DNA of 44,099 nucleotides from a virus: IMG/VR virus record IMGVR_UViG_3300045996_000300, positions 1 through 44,099 of that record. One strand, 5' to 3'. The translations under genes and the position numbers were made by a program. Below are positions 14,565 through 21,811 of this stretch, piece by piece. Every line of letters starts with the position of its first letter. Position 1 is the first letter of the stretch. The notes below the pieces were generated by a model. The model was not told the origin of the DNA, ran no database searches, and saw nothing but the letters and a program-made list of their open reading frames with translations.

Positions 14565-14755
14565 ACGACGAACGAAACAACCCAGCCGAACCTGGTTGGC
14601 GCCATGTCGGCGCCGGGTCGCTGGTTACGCGCCTGTGCTTCGGGTGCCAAACGCCACGGCTGACGCTGGGCGGCAAAGGAATTGGGGTGCGCTGGCGGTG
14701 CCGGGCGTGTCATGAGAAGAAGGCCGAACGTGCAGCTGCGACCCAGGCAAGTTAA
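14561..14755 (+). CDS. Small zinc-ribbon protein
   Basis: This 64 aa protein has a classic pair of Cys knuckles: CFGC (residues 26-29) and CRAC (47-50), separated by a basic/glycine-rich loop. It is predicted to bind one zinc. It overlaps the preceding gene by four bases and the helicase start by about 40 bases. It may bind DNA or RNA, or recruit the helicase. No closer family was recognised. Confidence 0.6.
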   Translation: MNDERNNPAEPGWRHVGAGSLVTRLCFGCQTPRLTLGGKGIGVRWRCRACHEKKAERAAATQAS

Positions 14756-16160
14756 AGCCATCGCGGACATTGCATCCGCGTATCAATCTGGTTTCACTGC
14801 ACCAGTGCTGGTCAGCCCAACCGGCAGCGGCAAGACATTCACGTCTACGCACATCATCCGCCGCGCTCTAGCCAAAGGCAAACGCGTCTGGTTCATCGCC
14901 CACCTGAAAGAAATCCTCCAGGCCACGTCGCGCGCGCTGCTGCGTGAGCGCATCCCGCACGGGTGGATCGCTGCAGGCCAGCTTGGCGATCGCCGGCAGG
15001 CGGTACAGGTCGCGATGGTGCAAACCCTAGTGCGCCGGCTCGAACGGTTCCAGCCGCCCGACCTGATGATCGTGGATGAGGCGCACCTGGCGGTCGCGAA
15101 CACGTATCAGGAGATTTTCAAGTGGGCGAAGGCTGGTCCGAAATACTACGAGCCAGGGGGCTGCAAGCTGCTGCACCTGACGGCCAGCCCGCAGCGGCTC
15201 GACGGGCGCGGCCTGGGCGAGATCGCGGACACGCTGATTCCGACGTGCTCCACTCAGGATCTGATAGATGAGGGCTTGCTGGCGCCGATCCGCTACTACG
15301 CCCCGACCGGCGTGGATCTGTCGTCCGTCAGCACACGCGGCGGCGAGTACGCGCAAGACGAGCTCGCGGCGCTGATGGACAAGCCGAAGATCACCGGCAG
15401 TGCCGTGAACGAATACCGCAAGGTCGCCCACGGCCGGCCCGCAGTCGCGTTCTGCGTGTCCATCGTCCACGCCCAGCACGTAGCCGAGCAGTTCCGCGCT
15501 GCGGGGTATCGAGCGGTTGCGATCTCCGGCGAGTCGGACCCGGTCGAGCGGGACGCTGCGCTGCAGGGCCTGCAGAACGGGCAGCTTGACGTCGTCTGCA
15601 ACTGCGCGCTGTGGGTTGCTGGCGTGGATGCGCCTGCGGTTGCCTGCATCATCATGCTCGCGCCGACAAAGTCGATTGTCAAATACCTGCAGTCCATCGG
15701 GCGCGGGTTGCGCACGCATCCAGGCAAGGATTGCTGCGTGGTGCTGGATCACGCCGGAAATCTGGCGCAGTTCGGGCCTCCCGCGATCGAGCGCGAGTGG
15801 TCGCTTGACGCCACGGCGAAGAAGAAATCGGCGCAGAAATCCGAGGTGCCTGTGAAGCAGTGCCCGGCGTGTTTCGCAACCGTGTTCTCGGCGGCGACAC
15901 ACTGCTCCTGCGGGCACGAGTTCCAGGTACAGGCGCGCGTGATCGAGGAGGTCGACGGCGACCTGGCAGAAGTCGACATGAAGGCCGTAGCGAAGGCGAA
16001 GCGGCAGGAGCAGGGGCGCGCGCAGACCGAGGAGGATCTGATCACGATCGCTCGAGGTCGAGGCATCCGGCGGCCCGAGCTGTGGGCGCGGCACGTACTG
16101 CGCGGGCGCGTCGAAAAAGAACGTCGCGAGGCGTTGCGCATCGAAGCTTTGCTGCGATAA
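14712..16160 (+). CDS. DEAH-box superfamily 2 helicase
   Basis: This is a 482 aa ATP-dependent helicase. Motif Q-like LRPRQVKAI is followed by Walker A SPTGSGKT (35-42), DEAH (122-125) and motif III LTAS (about 153-156). The second RecA lobe has AFCVSIVHAQHVAEQF, then VVCNCALWVAGVDAPAV and the arginine-finger motif QSIGRGLR. A C-terminal zinc ribbon follows (C384-x2-C387 ... C398-x-C400), then a helical tail. I start at the ATG at 14712; a TTG at 14682 is possible. It probably unwinds DNA or recombination intermediates during phage replication. Confidence 0.9.
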   Translation: MRRRPNVQLRPRQVKAIADIASAYQSGFTAPVLVSPTGSGKTFTSTHIIRRALAKGKRVWFIAHLKEILQATSRALLRERIPHGWIAAGQLGDRRQAVQVAMVQTLVRRLERFQPPDLMIVDEAHLAVANTYQEIFKWAKAGPKYYEPGGCKLLHLTASPQRLDGRGLGEIADTLIPTCSTQDLIDEGLLAPIRYYAPTGVDLSSVSTRGGEYAQDELAALMDKPKITGSAVNEYRKVAHGRPAVAFCVSIVHAQHVAEQFRAAGYRAVAISGESDPVERDAALQGLQNGQLDVVCNCALWVAGVDAPAVACIIMLAPTKSIVKYLQSIGRGLRTHPGKDCCVVLDHAGNLAQFGPPAIEREWSLDATAKKKSAQKSEVPVKQCPACFATVFSAATHCSCGHEFQVQARVIEEVDGDLAEVDMKAVAKAKRQEQGRAQTEEDLITIARGRGIRRPELWARHVLRGRVEKERREALRIEALLR

Positions 16161-16168
16161 TCGCATCA
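16134..16168 (+). promoter_or_regulatory. Possible internal promoter giving a leaderless message
   Basis: TTGCGC (16134-16139), a 16-base spacer and GATAAT (16156-16161) overlap the helicase stop. Transcription would begin about seven bases later, on the A of the next ATG (16168), which has no ribosome site. TCGCATCA follows the -10 box, as it does at other sites in this genome. Confidence 0.4.
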
Positions 16169-16416
16169 TGAGCCAGTGCGAATGCAGGCGGGGTCGATCG
16201 GTCACATTGCTGACGGGCGAATCGGTGTGCACGTACTGCCCTCAGTGGAGGGCCGAGTGCCTGAAGCGTGACCAGTCGGCGCGCGTGGTGCTCGGTATCG
16301 GGTCGGTAGCCAGGCGACGCGCCTGGATCGACGACTACGGGGCGCAGTTCGGGCCTGAAGCCCAGCGCCGTTTAGAAACTGTCGTGCGTTCGCTGTGGGC
16401 GGCGCGCGGGGAATAG
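16168..16416 (+). CDS. Small Cys-rich hypothetical protein
   Basis: This 82 aa protein has Cys4, Cys6, Cys21, Cys24 and Cys31 in its N-terminal third (SQCECRRG ... VCTYCPQWRAEC), probably a zinc site. An Arg/Glu-rich helical C-terminus follows. No Shine-Dalgarno sequence precedes the ATG, so initiation may be coupled to the helicase stop eight bases upstream or be leaderless. Function is unknown. Confidence 0.55.
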   Translation: MSQCECRRGRSVTLLTGESVCTYCPQWRAECLKRDQSARVVLGIGSVARRRAWIDDYGAQFGPEAQRRLETVVRSLWAARGE

Positions 16417-16425
16417 GGGAAGTTT

Positions 16426-16929
16426 ATGTTCGTGAATGGTCGTGCATATCCTGGTGGGCCGCGCTTCGTCGACTCGCTGGCCGGCGCCTGCGGCTCATGC
16501 GAAACCGACTGCGGCGCGTGCAACGTCGAGCGATCGGCGAATCACATGCGGCGGGCGGATGACTGGCCGAAGATTGAGGATCCGGCAGTGGGCCCGGCCG
16601 CCATCGTCGCGGACACCGTCGAGCAGTGGCTGAACGGCGAGCCGCCCACCGTCACGCGCGCCCAGGACATCCTCACCGCTGCTGGCGGCCACATGCAGGC
16701 GCGCGCTGCCACGTACGACAGCCAGGACGGCGAGCGCAGCATGGGCGATACCGTCACCGCGTTCAACGCGATCACCGGCCGCGCGCTCACCGAGTCTGAA
16801 GGCTGGCTGATGATGGCGCTCCTGAAGATGGTGCGCAGCCAGCAGCGAGACGAGCCGCACCGGGATTCGCTCGAGGATCTGGTGGCTTACGGGGCGTTGT
16901 TCGCCGAGGCTCGGATCGCGGGGCGCTGA
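16426..16929 (+). CDS. DUF6378-like protein
   Basis: This is a 167 aa protein. An N-terminal Cys motif (GACGSCETDCGACN, residues 20-33) precedes a helical domain with AQDILTAAGGHMQARAATYDSQDGERSM, TVTAFNAITGR and ESEGWLMMALLKMVRSQQR, ending in HRDSLEDLVAYGALFAEA. The latter half matches what I recall of DUF6378, a common phage domain with an all-alpha core resembling nucleotide pyrophosphohydrolases. Activity is unproven. AGGGGA precedes the ATG. Confidence 0.65.
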   Translation: MFVNGRAYPGGPRFVDSLAGACGSCETDCGACNVERSANHMRRADDWPKIEDPAVGPAAIVADTVEQWLNGEPPTVTRAQDILTAAGGHMQARAATYDSQDGERSMGDTVTAFNAITGRALTESEGWLMMALLKMVRSQQRDEPHRDSLEDLVAYGALFAEARIAGR

Positions 16930-16930
16930 T

Positions 16931-17344
16931 ATGAAAGAAGCCGACCTGATGCGCCTCTTGATGGTCGAGGCGTCCAAGCTGGGCGCCCGACTGTTCCGCA
17001 ACAACGTCGGCACCGGTCTCGTCGTCCGGGGCTCAAGCCCGCAGCACCGGGAGGCGATCCTGAAAGCCTGCCAGGCCACAGCGGAGCGCCTGGGCGGGTC
17101 GGCGGCCCGGATCAACTTCGGGCTCGTCGAGGGCAGCGGGGACTGCATCGGGTGGCGTCCTCGCGTCATCACACAAGCCGACGTCGGGACGACGATCGCT
17201 CAGTTCGCCAGCGCCGAAGTCAAGACGGCTAAGGGCCGCTCGTCGCCGACACAAGTTCGCTGGCGGGATGCCGTGAACTCTGCCGGCGGCGCGGCAACCG
17301 AGGTCCGCTCCGTCGAGGACATGGCGCAATTCCTGCGCTCGTAG
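16931..17344 (+). CDS. VRR-NUC domain nuclease
   Basis: This 137 aa protein is a stand-alone VRR-NUC nuclease of the PD-(D/E)XK superfamily, a group linked with Holliday-junction and flap cleavage. Visible features are FRNNVG near residue 22, GSGDCIGW (about 68-75, metal-binding Asp) and EVKTAKGR (about 96-103, E-x-K catalytic pair). QVRW and the closing GGAATEVRSVEDM are the conserved C-terminal element. It lies in the replication/recombination operon after the helicase, so a role resolving branched phage DNA is likely. Confidence 0.88.
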   Translation: MKEADLMRLLMVEASKLGARLFRNNVGTGLVVRGSSPQHREAILKACQATAERLGGSAARINFGLVEGSGDCIGWRPRVITQADVGTTIAQFASAEVKTAKGRSSPTQVRWRDAVNSAGGAATEVRSVEDMAQFLRS

Positions 17345-17363
17345 GAATTTTCTGTCACCGGTG

Positions 17364-17392
17364 GTGCGCTCATCGCATCACCGCGCTATACT
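17364..17392 (+). promoter_or_regulatory. Candidate promoter before SSB-like gene
   Basis: TATACT (17387-17392) is a good -10 box. The hexamer 17 bases upstream (GTGCGC, 17364-17369) is poor. The spacer contains TCATCGCATCAC (17370-17381), one mismatch from the TCATCGCAACAC operator found at five other places. Binding of the same or a related regulator within the spacer is plausible. Confidence 0.45.
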
Positions 17393-17434
17393 GATCCGAC
17401 GCGCCTATCTCGGGCGCGCAACGAAAGGACAGTG

Positions 17435-17728
17435 ATGGCGTACGACAACACGAACAGCGGGATCATCAAGCGCAACGACAAGAAGCGCGAGGGCAAGAAA
17501 GACCCGGACTACAACGGCTCCATCGACGTGGAGGGCGTCGAATACTGGGTGGCCGCCTGGATCAACGAAGGACGCCCGGGCAGCAAGCTCGAAGGTCAGA
17601 AGTATTTCAGCGTGAAGCTGACCAAGAAGGACGACCAGCCGGCAGCAGCGCCCGCTGCGGCTCCGAAGCCTGCGGCTAAGCCGGCGCCGACCGGGTTCCC
17701 CGACATGGACGACGACATCCCGTTCTGA
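17435..17728 (+). CDS. SSB-like protein with acidic DDDIPF tail
   Basis: This is a 97 aa protein. Residues 1-68 are a short beta-rich domain (NTNSGIIKRNDKK ... DYNGSIDVEGVEYWVAAWINEG ... KYFSVKLTKKD), consistent with a small OB-like fold. A Pro/Ala linker follows, then the acidic end MDDDIPF, which matches the C-terminal tip of bacterial single-stranded DNA-binding protein that recruits replication and repair enzymes. It is likely to bind ssDNA or compete for SSB partners. The ATG at 17435 is preferred over a GTG at 17432 for its spacing from AAAGGA. Confidence 0.7.
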   Translation: MAYDNTNSGIIKRNDKKREGKKDPDYNGSIDVEGVEYWVAAWINEGRPGSKLEGQKYFSVKLTKKDDQPAAAPAAAPKPAAKPAPTGFPDMDDDIPF

Positions 17729-17737
17729 GGCTGAACC

Positions 17738-17944
17738 ATGAACGACGAAAAATTCTGGATCATCTGGAACCCGCGCGGGCACGCGCCAACGCAGCCGCAC
17801 AGCAGCTACGAAAGCGCTGTAGCCGAGGCGCAACGTCTCGCCAAGGGCAATCAGGGGCACGTTTTTTACGTGCTTGAGGCGACCGAGGCATTCGAGTGCG
17901 TCTCCGTGAAGCGCACGGTCCTGCTGCATCCGATGCCGTTCTAG
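17738..17944 (+). CDS. Small hypothetical protein
   Basis: This is a 68 aa protein. A compact alpha/beta layout is suggested: strand FWIIWNP, helix SSYESAVAEAQRLAKGN, strand HVFYVLEATEAFEC, strand VKRTVLLHPMP. Short proteins of this pattern (IIWNP..HSSYESA..EA..LA) are common in phages and have no assigned role that I know. It starts nine bases after the SSB-like gene. Confidence 0.6.
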   Translation: MNDEKFWIIWNPRGHAPTQPHSSYESAVAEAQRLAKGNQGHVFYVLEATEAFECVSVKRTVLLHPMPF

Positions 17945-18001
17945 CCATCTCGTTACCCGGGGCCGCCGCGCCCCCACTTCGCAGCGCGGCAGGAGAAACA
18001 C

Positions 18002-18259
18002 ATGGAAATCACGAACTACGAGGGCGTGTCCTACCGGGACGACCGCCTGCGCAAAGCCGCCCGCATTGCATCCGCAATCCTCGGGCTCTCCCCCAAGCAA
18101 CTCGATCGACTCGTCATGCGCGTGCATGACCACAAGGGCGAACTCACGGTCTACTGGCTCGACGAGCCGACCGACGCCGGCAAGCTCGCGTTCACCGCTG
18201 CCTGGACGGAGTGCGGCGAGCACAGCGTGCGGCACAACGCGCCTGTCGTCGCATCATGA
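18002..18259 (+). CDS. Small hypothetical protein before primase
   Basis: This is an 85 aa protein. A basic N-terminal helix (DDRLRKAARIASAILGLSPKQLDRLVMRVHDHKG) is followed by strands (ELTVYWLDEP, AFTAAWTEC). Its stop overlaps the primase start as ATGA. It may assist primase loading, but that is guesswork from position. AGGAG lies upstream of the ATG. Confidence 0.55.
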   Translation: MEITNYEGVSYRDDRLRKAARIASAILGLSPKQLDRLVMRVHDHKGELTVYWLDEPTDAGKLAFTAAWTECGEHSVRHNAPVVAS

Positions 18260-20793
18260 GCGCCGACTTCAAGGGGCTTGCAGCCGAGCTGCTGCAATCG
18301 TCGGAGCGCCATGTCTCGAGCTGGCTGTCGGCCGGCAAGCGACAGGGCAAGGAATGGGTCGTCGGCAGTCTGTCGAACGAGCCCGGCACCTCGCTCTCGA
18401 TCAACCTGAATAACGGACGCTGGGCCGACTTCGCATCCGGGGAAACCGGTGGCGATCTGATCGACCTGTACGCCGCAATCCACGGGATCTCGATGATCGA
18501 CGCATACAAGGAACTCGGCGGCGAGGTGAACCCGCGCGCGCCGCGCCCGATGAAGCCGCGCACACCGGCGCCGGCCCCCGAGCCAACCCGCCGCGTCGTG
18601 TCGCCGGTCCCTGAGTCTGTAGCCCTGCACGACTGCGCGCACCCGAAGTTCGGCCGCCCCGTGCGTGTGTGGCAGTACATGAACGAGCACGGCGAGCTGC
18701 TGGGCTACGTCGCCCGGTATGAGCCGGCAGGCGAGCGCAAGCAGATCGTCCCTTGGACGTACGACGGCGAGCGCTGGGGCATGGGCCAGTGGCCGGAGCC
18801 GCGCCCGATGTACGGCCTGCAGCGGCTTGCCGAAAAACCCGACGCGCCGGTGCTGCTCGTGGCCGGCGAGAAAGCCGCCGACGCTGCGCACGCACTGGCC
18901 GGCAAGGTGTACGTCGCCATGACCTGGCCGGGCGGCGAGATGGCCTGGCAGAAAACCGACTTCAGCCCGATCTATGGCCGCAAGGTGCTGATCTGGCCTG
19001 ACGCTGACGCGACCGGCGCGAAGTGCTCCGCTGCGCTCGGCGCGCATCTGCTCGAGCACTGTCCCGAGGTGAAAATCCTGGACGTGGCCGACCAGGCGGA
19101 CGGCTGGGACGCCGCAGACTGCACGATGACCTGGCCGGAGTTCCGCGCCTGGGCGAAGCCGCGTGCTGCGGTCCTCGCACCGATTCCGGCCGCCGCTCGT
19201 CAGAAATCGCCTACACTTCAATCACACGTCAATGCGGGTAGTGATGTGGCGCCGCAGTCGGCCACTGCCTCGCCGAACAACTCCGCAAGCGCCGGCCCTG
19301 TGCACTCCTTTCCACGGGAGGCCGGCGCCGATCAAACCCCGGGGCCTGGCGCCTCGGGGGGCGAGGTGATCGCGCTGCCGGCCAAGCGCAGGCGCCCAGC
19401 GCCCGCCGATGACGTCTTCATCTTCTCGTCAACCCCACTCGAGACCGCTGCACTGTTCCAGGCGAACCTGCCTGATGATGGCAAGGTGCTGTTCTGGCGC
19501 GGCGAGTTCTACACCTGGAACGGCCACCGCTACGTGGTTCGGGACCAGGTGTACCTGCACCAGCAGCTTTACTCGTTCATGTCGTCGTGCCTGACGCACA
19601 AGACGGACCCGAAAACCGGCGATAAGGAAGTCGTCGCGTTCAGCCCGAACAAAGCTCACATCGAGAACGTCATGCACGCGCTGCGCGCCGTGTGCTTCAT
19701 CGATCTGCCTGAGCCTCCGAGCTGGATCACCGCTGAGCCCGGCGACGTGCCTGCCGGCGAGATCATCGCGTTCCGTAACGGGTTCCTGCACGCGCCGACG
19801 CGCCGCATGATGCCATCCGACCCGCGCCTGTTCGTCATCTCGGCGCTCGACTTCGATTACGACGCCACGGCGCCCGCGCCGACCGAGTGGCTGCGCTTCC
19901 TGTCCGGGCTCTGGCCGGCAGACCCGGAGAGCATCGAGACGCTGGGCAGCGTGTTCGGCTACATGCTGACGGACGACACCAGCCAGCAGAAAGCGTTCAT
20001 GATGATCGGGCCGCCCCGCTGCGGCAAAGGCACTATCCTGCGCGTGCTCGAGAACATGGTCGGCCAGCACAACCGGGTTAGCCCCTCGCTCGCCAGCCTG
20101 GGCACGCAGTTCGGATTGCAGCCGCTCGTGGGCAAGCGCGTCGCGATGATCTCCGACGCGCGACTGTCGGGCAAGACGGACCAGCAACCGATCGTCGAGA
20201 ACATCCTGCGCATCACCGGCGAGGACAGCCTGACGGTCGACCGCAAGTTCCTGGGCTCGTGGTCCGGCAAGCTTTCCACCCGGTTCATCATGGCATCGAA
20301 CGAGACGCCAGCGTTCAGCGACGCGTCCGGCGCGCTCGCAAACCGATTCGTGATGTTCAAGTTCTCGCACTCGTTCCTGGGCCACGAGGATCACGGCCTG
20401 ACCGTGCGCCTCCTCAAAGAGCTCCCCGGCATCGTGCTGTGGGCACTGGACGGCCTGCAGCGCTTGCAGGCGCGCGGATACCTTGCGACCCCCGAATCAG
20501 GGCGCGAGCTGGCCGACGAGATGCGCGAGCAGGCGAGCCCGATTGCGGCCTTCGTGGCCGAGAAGTGCGTCGTCCATCCCGATGCGGCGGTCGACCGAAA
20601 CGACCTGTTCGCGGTCTGGAAGACGTGGTGCCAGGCTCAGGGGATGGAGCATCCGGGAACGATGATCACGTTCGGGCGTCGCCTTTCGGCCGCGTTCCCG
20701 GGCATCGGGCGCAGCCAGCCGCGCGACGGTGGCACAAGGTTGAACCTGTACTCCGGTGTGAGGCTTCAGCGTGTGACGGAGCAGTTCGATTGA
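18256..20793 (+). CDS. Primase-helicase (Toprim plus D5/P4-type SF3 helicase)
   Basis: This 845 aa replication protein starts at an ATG overlapping the previous stop. Residues 1-100 contain GRWADFASGETGGDLIDLYA, the CHC2-like N-terminal part without its zinc cysteines. The Toprim domain has the catalytic Glu in LLVAGEKAADAA (Glu205) and the DxD in IWPDADATG (Asp249, Asp251). A disordered linker spans about 310-385. The C-terminal half is a D5/P4-family superfamily 3 helicase: Walker A GPPRCGKGT (585-593), followed by ISDARLSGK and the sensor segment IMASNETPAFSDASGALANRFV. It probably primes and unwinds at the phage origin, perhaps the repeat-rich stretch directly downstream. Confidence 0.92.
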   Translation: MSADFKGLAAELLQSSERHVSSWLSAGKRQGKEWVVGSLSNEPGTSLSINLNNGRWADFASGETGGDLIDLYAAIHGISMIDAYKELGGEVNPRAPRPMKPRTPAPAPEPTRRVVSPVPESVALHDCAHPKFGRPVRVWQYMNEHGELLGYVARYEPAGERKQIVPWTYDGERWGMGQWPEPRPMYGLQRLAEKPDAPVLLVAGEKAADAAHALAGKVYVAMTWPGGEMAWQKTDFSPIYGRKVLIWPDADATGAKCSAALGAHLLEHCPEVKILDVADQADGWDAADCTMTWPEFRAWAKPRAAVLAPIPAAARQKSPTLQSHVNAGSDVAPQSATASPNNSASAGPVHSFPREAGADQTPGPGASGGEVIALPAKRRRPAPADDVFIFSSTPLETAALFQANLPDDGKVLFWRGEFYTWNGHRYVVRDQVYLHQQLYSFMSSCLTHKTDPKTGDKEVVAFSPNKAHIENVMHALRAVCFIDLPEPPSWITAEPGDVPAGEIIAFRNGFLHAPTRRMMPSDPRLFVISALDFDYDATAPAPTEWLRFLSGLWPADPESIETLGSVFGYMLTDDTSQQKAFMMIGPPRCGKGTILRVLENMVGQHNRVSPSLASLGTQFGLQPLVGKRVAMISDARLSGKTDQQPIVENILRITGEDSLTVDRKFLGSWSGKLSTRFIMASNETPAFSDASGALANRFVMFKFSHSFLGHEDHGLTVRLLKELPGIVLWALDGLQRLQARGYLATPESGRELADEMREQASPIAAFVAEKCVVHPDAAVDRNDLFAVWKTWCQAQGMEHPGTMITFGRRLSAAFPGIGRSQPRDGGTRLNLYSGVRLQRVTEQFD

Positions 20794-20795
20794 TG

Positions 20796-20815
20796 GCACA
20801 GGCTATTGCCTGTGC
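20796..20815. repeat. Perfect 8-bp hairpin after primase gene
   Basis: GCACAGGC (20796-20803) and GCCTGTGC (20808-20815) form a perfect stem with loop TATT, three bases after the primase-helicase stop. No T-run follows. It contains the GCACA unit repeated through this stretch, so it may be an origin element as easily as a terminator. Confidence 0.6.
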
Positions 20816-20888
20816 TGGTGCAGGATTGGCACAACTTATGTAACAGAAAATTCTTGCGTAAGCTGTTGATTTTATTATCATTTTCTAT

Positions 20889-20992
20889 TGGCACAACCTG
20901 GTGCAAGATAAATAGGTAGAGCTACACACACACACACACACACACATAAAGCTATTGGCCGGTCACAAATTTGCCTGCACCAGGTTGTGCCA
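20889..20992. repeat. 17-bp perfect inverted repeat pair
   Basis: TGGCACAACCTGGTGCA (20889-20905) recurs as its exact reverse complement at 20976-20992, with 70 bases between the arms. The AC microsatellite lies between them. Each arm is itself nearly palindromic (TGGCAC ... GTGCA). The exact match over 17 bases is far above chance in this span. Confidence 0.85.
20924..20946 (+). repeat. AC dinucleotide microsatellite
   Basis: Twenty-three bases of uninterrupted alternating A and C (about 11 units). Such tracts are rare in phage genomes, tend to slip in replication, and can adopt left-handed DNA when supercoiled. It sits between the arms of the 17-bp inverted repeat. Confidence 0.95.
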
Positions 20993-21100
20993 GAGAAAAA
21001 GATGATTGAAATCATGTAGTTGCGTTGAATCATGCCGGTGCCAAGCCTGTGCCAGGCTAAAACCGAGCCAGTGCCAGTCTGATTCCGAGGGTAAACACCA

Positions 21101-21148
21101 GTGTTGCAATCCTCGCAGCGATGGGCTATGATTCAATCATCGCAACAC
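21101..21148 (+). promoter_or_regulatory. Promoter with paired operator half-sites
   Basis: TTGCAA (21104-21109), a 17-base spacer and TATGAT (21127-21132) form a strong promoter. GTGTTGCA (21101-21108) overlaps the -35 box and TCATCGCAACAC (21137-21148) covers the expected start site. The layout equals that of the leftward promoter at 14045-14093; the two share CAATCATCGCAACACG exactly. It drives the small gene at 21162 and probably those behind it. Confidence 0.7.
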
Positions 21149-21161
21149 GGAGCCAGACACC

Positions 21162-21275
21162 ATGCGCTACCACCTCCCCCAACCCGAAGTCACCTACCTC
21201 GACCATGCCTTCGGATGGTTCATGTGGGACCAGGCAGTCGCCGAACTCGACTCCATCATCGCAACACGCGGCTAA
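21162..21275 (+). CDS. Small protein behind operator promoter
   Basis: This is a 37 aa protein, MRYHLPQPEVTYLDHAFGWF and onward, ending AELDSIIATRG. It starts 14 bases after the operator copy at 21137. Its last codons (SIIATR) are themselves formed by a further operator copy, so coding and regulatory sequence coincide. No Shine-Dalgarno stronger than GGAG is present. The leader GCAACACGGAGCCAGACACC resembles those of the 21838 gene. No function was recognised. Confidence 0.5.
   Translation: MRYHLPQPEVTYLDHAFGWFMWDQAVAELDSIIATRG
21256..21267 (+). promoter_or_regulatory. Operator copy inside coding sequence
   Basis: An exact TCATCGCAACAC lies at the 3' end of the 37 aa gene and about 30 bases before the start of the secreted-protein gene. 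No clear -10 or -35 accompanies it. It may be a binding site that adjusts the downstream gene, or a relic of duplication of the leader. Confidence 0.45.
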
Positions 21276-21298
21276 CCCCGCACAACCGGACAACCACC

Positions 21299-21766
21299 AT
21301 GCGCGCTCACCTCATCGCCGCCGCCATCCTCGCAGTCACCGCGCTGCCGGAAATCGCCCAGGCCGACACCTTCGGCGTCCACCTGTTCTCGCGGCACGAA
21401 TCCGCAACGCACGAACTCACCCGCCCTGACGGCACGACCTATCGCGAGAACTACAACAACCGGAACTTCGGCGCGTACTTCATCGCCGACTCAGGCCTGA
21501 CCCTGGGCGCGTACCGCAACAGCTACGGGTTCAACACGGCATACGCAGGCTGGACCTGGCAAGGCCCCACCTTCGGCCCGCTGCAGCCCGCAGTCACGAC
21601 CGTGCTGGCGACCGGATACAGGCGCGTTCATGGCGTCGGGGTACTCCGCCCCATGTTGCTGCCGTCCGTGCGCCTGGAAGGCCCCGCAGGCGTCTCGCTG
21701 CGGTACTTCATCGGGCCGGCGAAGGGAGGGGTGTTTCAGCACATCGCGATTGAGCGGAGTTTCTGA
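21299..21766 (+). CDS. Secreted protein, possible outer-membrane beta-barrel
   Basis: This is a 155 aa protein with a clear Sec signal peptide: basic start, hydrophobic core AAAILAVTALP, cleavage after AQA at residue 22. The mature part alternates short aromatic strands (TFGVHLFSRH, FGAYFIAD, LTLGAYRNSYGFNTAYAGWTW, VSLRYFIGP) and ends in a terminal Phe (IERSF), as expected for an outer-membrane barrel. A phage-coded protein exported to the envelope suggests receptor masking, superinfection exclusion or surface modification. None of these is shown. It is flanked by small genes with operator-bearing leaders. Confidence 0.65.
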   Translation: MRAHLIAAAILAVTALPEIAQADTFGVHLFSRHESATHELTRPDGTTYRENYNNRNFGAYFIADSGLTLGAYRNSYGFNTAYAGWTWQGPTFGPLQPAVTTVLATGYRRVHGVGVLRPMLLPSVRLEGPAGVSLRYFIGPAKGGVFQHIAIERSF

Positions 21767-21811
21767 GCGATCCGACCGCCCGAATCACGCGCACACCACC
21801 CGCACCCCTGC

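Larger units (their letters stand above)
20794..21100. other. Low-GC repeat-rich non-coding stretch, candidate replication origin
   Basis: No credible gene lies here; a 16-codon frame at 20793-20843 is probably chance. The stretch is far more AT-rich than its surroundings (for example 20841-20890). It holds recurring GGCACA/TGTGCC units: ATTGGCACAAC twice in direct order (20825-20835, 20887-20897), a 17-bp inverted pair, an AC microsatellite, and further GTGCC units at about 21030-21075. ATGATT-GA-AATCAT near 21003 is also palindromic. Iteron-like repeats plus an easily melted region behind the primase-helicase suit an origin. Confidence 0.5.

Noticed and set aside
19429-20394. Antisense frame of 321 codons in the primase-helicase gene
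   Set aside because: It is a shadow of the helicase domain; no start context or recognisable protein pattern.
20793-20843. 16-codon frame (MAQAIACAGAGLAQLM) overlapping the primase stop
   Set aside because: It is made of the repeat units of the candidate origin and has no ribosome site. It is probably chance.
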